Origin: Planctomycetes bacterium GWF2_41_51
GTDB lineage: Bacteria > Planctomycetota > Phycisphaerae > Sedimentisphaerales > UBA12454
Length of the DNA stretch: 64,000 bases
Direction of reading: 5' to 3'
NCBI GenBank assembly: GCA_001825665.1
Contig: MHXZ01000053.1
Span: 1-64,000, forward strand
The notes beneath the pieces are model-generated. The model had not been told where the DNA came from. It saw nothing but the letters and a program-made list of their open reading frames with translations, and made no database searches. Of this stretch, positions 8,520-16,373 are shown in pieces (the stretch's first letter is position 1; every line of letters starts with the position of its first letter). The position numbers and the translations under genes are program-made.

Positions 8520-10361
8520 ATGAAAAACAGCCATTTAAAAGATGCAGTTTTATGTACAGGCGGAGATAAGCCAGGACTCCATATCTTTGATATTTATAAT
8601 AAAGAAGTCCGGTCTTTGATTTCACTGAAATCAGGGGAAAGCGTTTATACATCTGACATCTCGGAAGATGGCAAAGCGATTGTCTCAGGCACAAAATCCG
8701 GTTATTTGATTCATACTTTACTTGGTGACAATGCCGATTCTCATATAGAACGTTATTTTTTAGCTGCCCCAATCCTATCTGTGTTGTTTTTAAATAATTA
8801 CACAATCGCCGCCAGCGATTTGGCAGGAAAGGTATTCATTTGGAACAGGGACGACAAAAGAAAAACAAAAATTTTAGATTCATGCACGGAGCCTGTTTGT
8901 TCACTTTTCTGTCCAAATGTTAATTTGCTTGGTGGTTTGTCAATTTCAGGGGACGTTTATTTGTGGGATTTGGCTGATCGCGGCAAGCCCGCGATTGTCA
9001 AGGGGAGTGAACTTCCAAGAGTTTATGGCTTAATTGACATTATTTGCTGGAATGGATTATGGGTATGGCCGGACCATAGTGGACGAATCATACTTTTTGA
9101 CGCCGAATCCAGAAAGTTAAATTTTCTCAATGCACACAGCGGCTCATTGTATTCTATCTGTACTTATAAAGATTATCTGGTAAGCCTGGGTAAATCGGAT
9201 GGGGTAATGAAGTTTTGGAAATTTCAGGATGGAAAACCATGTCGTCAGGCAGAGTCGACTTATGGTGCTATATCGCTGGCGATGTGGGATCAGCAGGGTA
9301 TAAGCGGGCTAATCATTAATGAAAATGGCCGGGCTCAAAGTTTTGCAATCAACGATGATAAAATAATATCAACCGGAGAACTTGCCGGTAACTTTTACAG
9401 AAAAGTCATTGGACCCAATCAGGACATGGTCAACAAATATATAAATAATTATAATTTTGAACAAGTCGAGCAGCTATGTGTTCAGATAAAACAGAAAATA
9501 AATAACAATGAATTTATCGGGTTATCTTTGTTATATCAACAGCTTGACCAGTTGGGCTTGCGCAATATTCATCTTTGGCTCAGGGCCTGTCAGGCAGAAA
9601 AAGAAAATGATATTCTAACACAATTGAAACAGTACCAAGAACTTTATTCACTGCTTAAAGCTCAGGAAAGGGAATCTCCTGAATTTGTCGCAAAATACTC
9701 AGAAGTATTGAAACGATGCTGGCAGCCGGACAAAGCGATTTGTGTTGTAAATGAATTTTTAGGAAAACGCCAGGAAGAATATTTGGATGGAATTGATTTA
9801 AAGCTGCTGCAAAATTTTAGTAAAGCATTAGCGAACGAAATATGCATCATTGATTCAAGGATGCCATTGCCGATAATTTTACAAGCTGCAAATCTGCTGA
9901 ATAATAAAATTAAAGCGAGGATTATATATAAGCGTCTTTCTTCTTACCCGGTTGACATAAATATTGATCCGTGTGAATTTCTGATCAAATTCAAAGAAGA
10001 GTTTGGACGCAGAAATGGGAATTTACAGCAGACTGTTCTTGAAAAAGCAATCTGGATGACAGATGATGAAATGGCCGAGACATCTGTGATAATATTGAAG
10101 TTGGCTTTGTTTGGGTCATTGTGTCTCGAATATATAATAAAATTTATATCAGAATTTGACCGTACAGCGGTTATAACGACGATAGTGTTAAATCCAGAAC
10201 AATTTTATAAAATTGATCAAGAAATTTCCGACAAGTCCATTTCTGCCATAATTGAATCAAATCTGAACTCTATTCAAAAAAATGAAAATATAACACCAGT
10301 GATAAAGCATTTGGTTAAACGATATATAACAAAATCGAAGAGTTATTTGAATACATATTAA
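8520..10361 (+). CDS. WD40-like beta-propeller protein with helical C-terminal region
   Basis: The first ~310 residues read as propeller blades with Trp/Phe-Asp ends: GLHIFDIYNKEV, GKVFIWNRDDK, GDVYLWDLADR, GRIILFDAESR, GVMKFWKFQDG. Six or seven blades fit the length. The remaining ~300 residues are helical and resemble TPR-like solenoids, though I cannot place a named repeat. Such proteins act as interaction platforms. In this locus it may recruit substrates to the E2 or kinase, or sense a trigger. The track starts at a TTG (8502). I prefer ATG 8520, but neither has a clear ribosome site, so coupling to the upstream gene is likely. Confidence 0.65.
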   Translation: MKNSHLKDAVLCTGGDKPGLHIFDIYNKEVRSLISLKSGESVYTSDISEDGKAIVSGTKSGYLIHTLLGDNADSHIERYFLAAPILSVLFLNNYTIAASDLAGKVFIWNRDDKRKTKILDSCTEPVCSLFCPNVNLLGGLSISGDVYLWDLADRGKPAIVKGSELPRVYGLIDIICWNGLWVWPDHSGRIILFDAESRKLNFLNAHSGSLYSICTYKDYLVSLGKSDGVMKFWKFQDGKPCRQAESTYGAISLAMWDQQGISGLIINENGRAQSFAINDDKIISTGELAGNFYRKVIGPNQDMVNKYINNYNFEQVEQLCVQIKQKINNNEFIGLSLLYQQLDQLGLRNIHLWLRACQAEKENDILTQLKQYQELYSLLKAQERESPEFVAKYSEVLKRCWQPDKAICVVNEFLGKRQEEYLDGIDLKLLQNFSKALANEICIIDSRMPLPIILQAANLLNNKIKARIIYKRLSSYPVDINIDPCEFLIKFKEEFGRRNGNLQQTVLEKAIWMTDDEMAETSVIILKLALFGSLCLEYIIKFISEFDRTAVITTIVLNPEQFYKIDQEISDKSISAIIESNLNSIQKNENITPVIKHLVKRYITKSKSYLNTY

Positions 10362-10374
10362 ATCGGAGAAGGCT

Positions 10375-11865
10375 ATGAATTTTAATGATTTACATGATGA
10401 TTCCAATGAACCAAAAGAATACTATCTTTCAGGCCTGCCGCAGCAGGAGGTGTATAAGGTGTCGTTGGAAGATGGCACAAAACTTTTGGATGGACGTTTT
10501 ACGATTAAATGCAAGATTGGCGCAGGCAGATTCTGCAGTGTGTACAAGGCCTATGATAAAGAGCGAGACTGTGACATTGCTTTGAAAATCGGCAGCTTCT
10601 CACCTATTGGCAATAGTAATATTGAAGAGCTTATAAAAAATGAATTGGATATCAACTCAAGAGTAATGGACAACAGCCATGTTCTGAGAATATATGATAT
10701 TAACCGCTGTATGCATGAAGGCGCTGTTTTGCTTTTATTGTCTATGGAATATGCCGATGGCGGTTCATTGCGGGACTGGCTTGAAAAAAACAAGTATAAT
10801 ATTGAACTTCGCCAAACACAGGGACCTGTTATTTTCAGGCAGATCTGCCTTGGTCTGAAAGTATTACATGAAAAAAATATTATTGATCTCGATATAAAGC
10901 CGGAAAACATTCTTTTTGTCAAAGGTGTCGTAAAAATCGCGGATTTTGGTCTTTCCAGTCTTATGTACAGTGCGATACATGGCTGCGGCAATACAATGGC
11001 AAATTTATGGCCTAAAATGGGTACGCCAAAATACATGAGTCCAGAGCAGTTTATTGCCCCTCATGCTATGGACATTGATTTCAGGTCAGATATTTATTCA
11101 TTATGCGTGGTTTTATATGAAATAATTCACCCGGAATGCAAGACTCCATTCGAGGGTAATTTTGATTTTCAGCGGTATCAGCATGTTCAGGTGCCAATCC
11201 CGGAAATAATAACTGATAACCAGATGCTGAAACAAATCATTGAAAAGGGACTCCAGAAAAAAAGCGACAAGAGGTACCAGAATATTGCCCAGTTATTACA
11301 GGATCTGGATGGTGGCGAGGCAGTTCCGGAAGATGAATCAAACCAGGATTCAGAACAAATCATTGAAGAATTGTGGAATGAGGCTTTGTCTAAAATTCAA
11401 GAACCTGATTTTGATTCAGCAATTCTATTGTGCAATCGTATTATTGAGATTGATCCCAATAACAGCAATGCATCAGCGGCATTGAGGGAATTAAATAGCC
11501 GTTTTGAGAAAGCGCAGCAGTTTTATACGGCTATTAAAAATGCCATGGATACAGAACCTATGGATGATTTGATAACATTATTATTGGAAGCCGTGAATAT
11601 TTATCCCAACCATCCGGATGGCCATCTTGTGCAAACACAACTGGCTTGCAGGTCTGCTCAATATGCCGATAAGATGGAAGAGAGAATTGAATTATTAAGG
11701 CAGGACAATATTCACAGCATACCGAGTATCAATCTGCCTACAACAAACAATTATCCGGTGTCCAATTATAGACCTTCAAACAGTTATACGGTTCCCGTGA
11801 GTTTCGATACAAGAAAATGGTACCATAAACTTTATGATTTTATTAGAAATAGTTTTCTAACATGA
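10375..11865 (+). CDS. eukaryotic-like Ser/Thr protein kinase with C-terminal TPR-like region
   Basis: The kinase domain spans about residues 40-315. Its glycine loop is IGAGRFCSVYKA (48-59), Lys71 is in IALKI, Asp173 and Lys175 are in IIDLDIKPEN, the DFG is at 190-192, and TPKYMSPEQF is the activation-loop end. The usual HRD triad reads DLD: the catalytic Asp is kept but the Arg is gone, so this is a non-RD kinase likely not controlled by ordinary activation-loop phosphorylation. Residues 330-450 look like TPR helices (AILLCNRIIEIDPNN). No membrane segment follows, so it is cytoplasmic. CGGAGAAGG precedes the ATG. It could phosphorylate the modifier machinery or its targets. Confidence 0.85.
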   Translation: MNFNDLHDDSNEPKEYYLSGLPQQEVYKVSLEDGTKLLDGRFTIKCKIGAGRFCSVYKAYDKERDCDIALKIGSFSPIGNSNIEELIKNELDINSRVMDNSHVLRIYDINRCMHEGAVLLLLSMEYADGGSLRDWLEKNKYNIELRQTQGPVIFRQICLGLKVLHEKNIIDLDIKPENILFVKGVVKIADFGLSSLMYSAIHGCGNTMANLWPKMGTPKYMSPEQFIAPHAMDIDFRSDIYSLCVVLYEIIHPECKTPFEGNFDFQRYQHVQVPIPEIITDNQMLKQIIEKGLQKKSDKRYQNIAQLLQDLDGGEAVPEDESNQDSEQIIEELWNEALSKIQEPDFDSAILLCNRIIEIDPNNSNASAALRELNSRFEKAQQFYTAIKNAMDTEPMDDLITLLLEAVNIYPNHPDGHLVQTQLACRSAQYADKMEERIELLRQDNIHSIPSINLPTTNNYPVSNYRPSNSYTVPVSFDTRKWYHKLYDFIRNSFLT

Positions 11866-11880
11866 GGTTGAATCATAACA

Positions 11881-12972
11881 ATGCAAACTTTATTGATAAA
11901 AAATGCTTTGGATTATGCGCAATTATCTTTGATTGAACTTACTGAACGTATCGTCAGCGATAGTGACAGATCGGCACTTTCGCAGCTTCATGAAAACAGG
12001 CCGCTTTTCAGATATAAAAGCGAAAGACCTTTGCTGATGGTGGATTTTCTTTTAAAATTAAAGCAGCAGCCTCAGTCGCGGCAGTGGTGTAATAACAACC
12101 ATATGGCAATGGAACAGGCATTTGATTTAACGCTGTCGAAATTCCTGAATATCCCTAAAAATTTCCGTTCATTTCAAGAGGATGCTGAAACCTGTGGCCC
12201 GGATTGCCGCTATTATTTCAGGGCATTTAATAAGCATATTTGGGCCCAAATCAGCTCCAAAGGTCTGAAAAACGAGCTGGAAATTGAATTTATGGCGGCA
12301 AAATCATTGCAGAATTTCGTATGCAGACATTTTTATCTTTCCTGCCTGGAATACAGGAGAAAAGAACAAAAATTTGTCAGAAAAATTTCCTATAAAGCCT
12401 CGGATATGAATTTAACACTATGGATTCCGGTCCAGATGACATCAAAGATGTTCGATAAATGGTTCAAACAAAATTGTGGCGATGGGGGCTGCAATCAACA
12501 CGATATACAGGAACAGATAGATAACTACCTCTTTTGCGGCAAGGTAATTTCACTTGAAGACCTTGATGAAGGCTGCAAACAGGGTAATGATTTTTCATCC
12601 GTAATGAAAGATCAGATAAGCTCTTTTGGACTGGCGGAAACCGTGGCGGATGAAAAGTCAGACAACATTGACCAGCAGAGAACGGCGATACGAGATCTCG
12701 GAAAAATTAAACTTAAAAATCTTGTACTTAAAATATTCGAATATCTCGGCAGCGGCGGCAAAGACTATATGAGTATACTAACTGAATTTTCACTGAGCAA
12801 GGCGACATTCAGCAGATTTGCCGGAAGAAGATGGCAGAATAATAACGGCGGCATCCCTGATCTGTGGAAGAATACTGCCCATATTCTTGCCATTCATCCT
12901 GATTTTATAGAAACAGTCAAAGAGGCGGGACTCTGGAAAGAGGTATGTCTTGCCGCAGGAAAAGAAGATTAA
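11881..12972 (+). CDS. unknown 363-residue protein with possible C-terminal helix-turn-helix
   Basis: I do not recognise the family. The protein is helical, with cysteines in CGPDCRYYF and CGDGGCNQHD. Near the C-terminus YMSILTEFSLSKATFSRFAGRRW has the cadence of a helix-turn-helix (helix, SLSKATFSRF recognition-like helix). It may bind DNA and control the operon through the inverted repeats near 1,540, but nothing in the sequence proves that. It lies 15 bases after the kinase gene and six before the next gene. Confidence 0.5.
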   Translation: MQTLLIKNALDYAQLSLIELTERIVSDSDRSALSQLHENRPLFRYKSERPLLMVDFLLKLKQQPQSRQWCNNNHMAMEQAFDLTLSKFLNIPKNFRSFQEDAETCGPDCRYYFRAFNKHIWAQISSKGLKNELEIEFMAAKSLQNFVCRHFYLSCLEYRRKEQKFVRKISYKASDMNLTLWIPVQMTSKMFDKWFKQNCGDGGCNQHDIQEQIDNYLFCGKVISLEDLDEGCKQGNDFSSVMKDQISSFGLAETVADEKSDNIDQQRTAIRDLGKIKLKNLVLKIFEYLGSGGKDYMSILTEFSLSKATFSRFAGRRWQNNNGGIPDLWKNTAHILAIHPDFIETVKEAGLWKEVCLAAGKED

Positions 12973-12978
12973 GGAGAT

Positions 12979-13536
12979 ATGGCCTTGAATAGAGAACTTT
13001 ATTTTATACCGATTCTTCAGGATGCTTTAAAAGCCAAAGACCTGAAATCCGCGTTGAGCAAAGCCGTTACCAATATTACACAATTGGGAAAAGATAATTT
13101 ATACAAAGAAGGTTTTGAAAATTTTCAAAAATTCATTAATGAAGTTTATGACTTTGATGACATTTTAAAAAAAAACATGAATTCAGAACCGACTGAATAT
13201 TTATTAGACAGTAATCTGGATTGTAAATTTTCAATATTCCAGGGTGATACGCTAATTTACATCGGTAATTTGGATAAAAGTCAAATTATCCGCTCAATAG
13301 CACCTGGTACATATGCAATCAAGTTGTCAACGGGAAGGATTTTATGGAGGGGTGAAATCACGGAAGAAGAATTGATCATGAGAAAAAATCTGGATGGTCA
13401 AAATATCAAACTTGCCGCCGACTCGGAAGATTTTAAGCCCGAACCTGTCCGCATAATAACACTGTTAAAAGGCCAAATGTTCCTGAAAATATTTAAAGGC
13501 TTTGATGGGGGATCACTACAAATTGAACTGCAATAA
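12979..13536 (+). CDS. unknown 185-residue two-part protein (helical N-terminus, beta-rich C-terminus)
   Basis: The first ~65 residues are helical (ALKAKDLKSALSKAVTNI). The rest reads as short beta strands, such as FSIFQGDTLIYIGN and GTYAIKLSTGRILWRGEIT, compatible with a small beta-sandwich like those in bacterial carrier or adaptor proteins. No catalytic residues stand out. AAGGAGAT precedes the ATG. The Lon-like gene begins inside its last 32 bases, so the two are translationally linked and their products may interact. Confidence 0.55.
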   Translation: MALNRELYFIPILQDALKAKDLKSALSKAVTNITQLGKDNLYKEGFENFQKFINEVYDFDDILKKNMNSEPTEYLLDSNLDCKFSIFQGDTLIYIGNLDKSQIIRSIAPGTYAIKLSTGRILWRGEITEEELIMRKNLDGQNIKLAADSEDFKPEPVRIITLLKGQMFLKIFKGFDGGSLQIELQ

Positions 13537-15181
13537 TTTCAATATTGAAAATAATTCAGCCAAACATATTGGCCGGGCAAAGACAGTCCTGGTATCAAGG
13601 CAATCACAGGATTTAGCTGTGGTATCTGAGATTATTGCCAGAGTTATCAATAGCAAGGATCGGCAGCGTATCAGCTTTACAGGGCTGGTTGAATTCAGTG
13701 AAAAAAGTAAAAAACACATAACAGATGACATCCTCATTTTGATTGACAGAATTACAGCACTTTTGGCAATGTCCCCACTTTGCTATGAAATATCGGCAGT
13801 TAATCCTGATATTGCCTCAAACCATGATACATCTGTTGATGTAAATGGATTTTCAGCAGATTTATCGATATTTGCCGCGATGCTTTCGGCATCCTTGAGA
13901 ATACCACTGCCTGCCAATATTCTCATGACCGGTCATATCGCCTCTTTAGAAGGTGATATAGGCACTGTTGGCTCTATTCAGACAAAGGTAAATACAGCTG
14001 CGCAAGACAAATCAATAAAGCGTTTAATTTATCCTGAGGGCAGCAAAATAACAAAAAACTTTGACAGCGACTCGCTTCAAGCGGCAGCTGTCAGCAATAT
14101 TAGGGAATTAGTGAAAATTGTCTTCAGTGAAGAAGATATTGTTGTCGCTTCACTTGAGAAGGGATTTTTTGCAAACTATTCGGAAATTGGAGATCCAAAA
14201 GACTATGTCGCCCAGATAATTAAGTATCTGGCTTTTGACAATGAAAATCGTTTCTGGCAGATACTGAGAAAACATCTTCTTATGGGTGACGCCGAGGCTG
14301 TACGAAAATGGCTTAGGCTTTTTGCCGGATATTATATTGGCCGAAAGATTTACCCGGCCTATTTTGGCGATAGGCTTTTTTCACTTATCTGTGCCACACC
14401 ACCGGCCGTAAAAAGGGCAGGCAACTTATTTCCACTGCTTGATGTCGCAGACTGTATCAAGCTGGCAGGATTTGCCCATACAGACGACTATGAAGATGTT
14501 TATAAAATGATTGATGCTATCAGGTGCAAAACGTCACAAAATACCTTTAAGTCGGATGCAGCCTTGCGTTCTGCTGAGTTTCTGCCTCAAAATGGTGATG
14601 ACAATATTTTTGATAGGGTCACCGCCCGGATAAATGAGATATCACTTGCCAGAAATTTTTGTACTATGATTGATTCAGCAAGGGCATCGTTTATCCTTGA
14701 TTCTGTAACTGTTGGCAATTACGAGGATTTTCTTGAAACTGTCACTTCTTTTTATATCCACCTTCAATGCTATGAAAATTCCAAGCCCGCAGAATCAATT
14801 GATCAGCAGCGAGCCAGAAACGAAGCAATTGAGCTACTTGAAAACTCTTTTCGTGATGCCGGCGGCATGGCAGCAGCCTTGCAAAGGGCTCGTGATGGTA
14901 CAGATGGCGGCATGAGAAAGATTCTCGATGAGATGACGGATTTTCATAAACTCCAGCAGCAGCAAAGGCACATAACAGCGACTTTCAGACAAGCTGTCGA
15001 TAGTCTCAGCTGGGATGAACGCGTACAGTTTATGAAAGATGCAATGGACAGGCTGAAGATATTTATACCTGAACATCTCAAAGACGAACATCCCGAGCGT
15101 TTTGCAAGAGATTATGAAACCATAGCAAAGGCATATGTAAAAGGTATGGATAAACTAAATCAACTGATAAGAAGGTATTAA
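13505..15181 (+). CDS. Lon-type (S16) serine-lysine protease domain without AAA module, fused to a recurring helical domain
   Basis: Residues ~110-200 match the Lon proteolytic domain. NGFSADLSIFAAMLSA corresponds to GPSAGITMATAL with catalytic Ser117, MTGHIASLEGDIGTVGSIQTK to the MTGE...PIGGxxxK stretch with catalytic Lys161, and IKRLIYPE to IKTVLIP. The dyad is therefore intact although GPSAG has become GFSAD. The AAA+ unfoldase and Lon N-domain are absent, so substrate feeding must come from elsewhere. The last ~160 residues carry a domain seen again in three neighbouring genes (RDGTDGGMRKILDEM here). I use ATG 13505; the track start is a TTG one codon earlier. It overlaps the previous gene by 32 bases. 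Confidence 0.7.
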   Translation: MGDHYKLNCNNFNIENNSAKHIGRAKTVLVSRQSQDLAVVSEIIARVINSKDRQRISFTGLVEFSEKSKKHITDDILILIDRITALLAMSPLCYEISAVNPDIASNHDTSVDVNGFSADLSIFAAMLSASLRIPLPANILMTGHIASLEGDIGTVGSIQTKVNTAAQDKSIKRLIYPEGSKITKNFDSDSLQAAAVSNIRELVKIVFSEEDIVVASLEKGFFANYSEIGDPKDYVAQIIKYLAFDNENRFWQILRKHLLMGDAEAVRKWLRLFAGYYIGRKIYPAYFGDRLFSLICATPPAVKRAGNLFPLLDVADCIKLAGFAHTDDYEDVYKMIDAIRCKTSQNTFKSDAALRSAEFLPQNGDDNIFDRVTARINEISLARNFCTMIDSARASFILDSVTVGNYEDFLETVTSFYIHLQCYENSKPAESIDQQRARNEAIELLENSFRDAGGMAAALQRARDGTDGGMRKILDEMTDFHKLQQQQRHITATFRQAVDSLSWDERVQFMKDAMDRLKIFIPEHLKDEHPERFARDYETIAKAYVKGMDKLNQLIRRY

Positions 15182-15200
15182 AATAGAAAGGAATTATAAA

Positions 15201-15782
15201 ATGGCAGCAATAAATTCGCTTATGGCAGAGCTTGATGAAAGGGCAATCGCAGCCCGTGTAGGCATCGCACACGATGAGGCCCGCATGAAATATCATTTGA
15301 ATTCGAATATAGTACAAAACTTTGAAGAATTTAAATATATAATAACGGATTACTACAATTACCATTATACAAATTGTGTAAGCAGGGGCGGCAGACTTCC
15401 AGCAAGTGAGGCGTATGGAAGGGCAAAAGAGCTTTTGGAGCGTGAATACAGGAAACGAAATGGTGATATAGTCTCAGCTTTCAATGATGCCCATGATGGC
15501 ACAAACGGAGGCATGCGAAATGTCCTGGATACAATAGCAGATGGTCTCAAGGCCGAGGTAATTGAACGGCACATGGCCGATGTATTTGACAGATATGTCG
15601 CTCCAAACAGCTGGGAGGACAAGGTGGAGATTATAAGGCAGTTCATATCATACTGCGGAAATATGCTCTCATCTTCTGTTGTCGCAAGTGATCCAAAGAG
15701 ATATGCCCATGACTACAGCGGCCTTATAAGATCTTACATAGATGGTCTGCAGAGGACTTCTTCGATGTTCAGGAGAATGTAA
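15201..15782 (+). CDS. stand-alone copy of the recurring helical domain (copy 2)
   Basis: This 193-residue protein aligns over its whole length with the C-terminus of the Lon-like protein. NFEEFKYIITDYY pairs with NYEDFLETVTSFY, HDGTNGGMRNVLD with RDGTDGGMRKILD, and DPKRYAHDYSGLIRSYIDG with HPERFARDYETIAKAYVKG. No enzyme motif is present. The shared domain beside a protease suggests an adaptor or tethering module that assembles by like-with-like contact, as effector-associated domains do in bacterial conflict systems. That role is inference. AAAGGA precedes the start. Confidence 0.65.
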   Translation: MAAINSLMAELDERAIAARVGIAHDEARMKYHLNSNIVQNFEEFKYIITDYYNYHYTNCVSRGGRLPASEAYGRAKELLEREYRKRNGDIVSAFNDAHDGTNGGMRNVLDTIADGLKAEVIERHMADVFDRYVAPNSWEDKVEIIRQFISYCGNMLSSSVVASDPKRYAHDYSGLIRSYIDGLQRTSSMFRRM

Positions 15783-15794
15783 GGAAATTAAACA

Positions 15795-16370
15795 ATGAGC
15801 AAGCTGGATAGGGTACTTGAATATATAAGTCCGCAGAAAACCATTGAACAGGTTTACAACCTGGCCAATGAGGCAATTGTAAGTTTTAATTTTGACAAGG
15901 CAAAGGTTGACAGTTGGGAAGAGTTTAAGTTATGTATAGCAAAATTTTCAAAGTATCTTGATGAAAAAATATTGAAATTAAAAAAGCATCTCGATGTTCC
16001 GCTTACAGAATATTGGAGGTTCTGCATACAGCCTTTGACCAGAATATATGGCAGCAATGGAGATATCACGGCGTTTACCATGGCAAATACAGGTAATGAA
16101 GGCGGTCTGTATGCGGTGCTCAAGGCATTCGCCATGCAGCGGGCGGAAGAGTATACAAAAAATGAAATCTCAGCAAAGGTCCATTTTTACTGGAACAATC
16201 TCTCAGCGGATGAAAAGCTGCAGGCAGCAGATGAGTATTTTTCAAAATACAAGAATATTATTCCATCAGAGCTTCTTGAATCCGATGGTGTGCTGTTGAA
16301 AAAGAACTTCTGGAAGATCTTGGAAGAGCATCCGTTTATCATGCAAAAACTTCAGAAAACAGGACGCTGA
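15795..16370 (+). CDS. stand-alone copy of the recurring helical domain (copy 3)
   Basis: This 191-residue protein is the next paralog. SWEEFKLCIAKFSKYL, GSNGDITAFTMANTGNEGGLYAVLKAF and LSADEKLQAADEYFSKYKNIIP line up with copies 1 and 2. It is more diverged at the DGT-GGMR motif (TGNEGGLYAVL). It is lysine-rich at its C-terminus. TAAGGA lies ahead of the start and twelve bases separate it from copy 2. There is no signal peptide or membrane segment. Function unknown. Confidence 0.6.
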   Translation: MSKLDRVLEYISPQKTIEQVYNLANEAIVSFNFDKAKVDSWEEFKLCIAKFSKYLDEKILKLKKHLDVPLTEYWRFCIQPLTRIYGSNGDITAFTMANTGNEGGLYAVLKAFAMQRAEEYTKNEISAKVHFYWNNLSADEKLQAADEYFSKYKNIIPSELLESDGVLLKKNFWKILEEHPFIMQKLQKTGR

Positions 16371-16373
16371 ATT

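Noticed and set aside
11881-12972. 363-residue protein as a sigma factor
   Set aside because: A helix-turn-helix-like end is visible, but no sigma region 2 motif could be placed.
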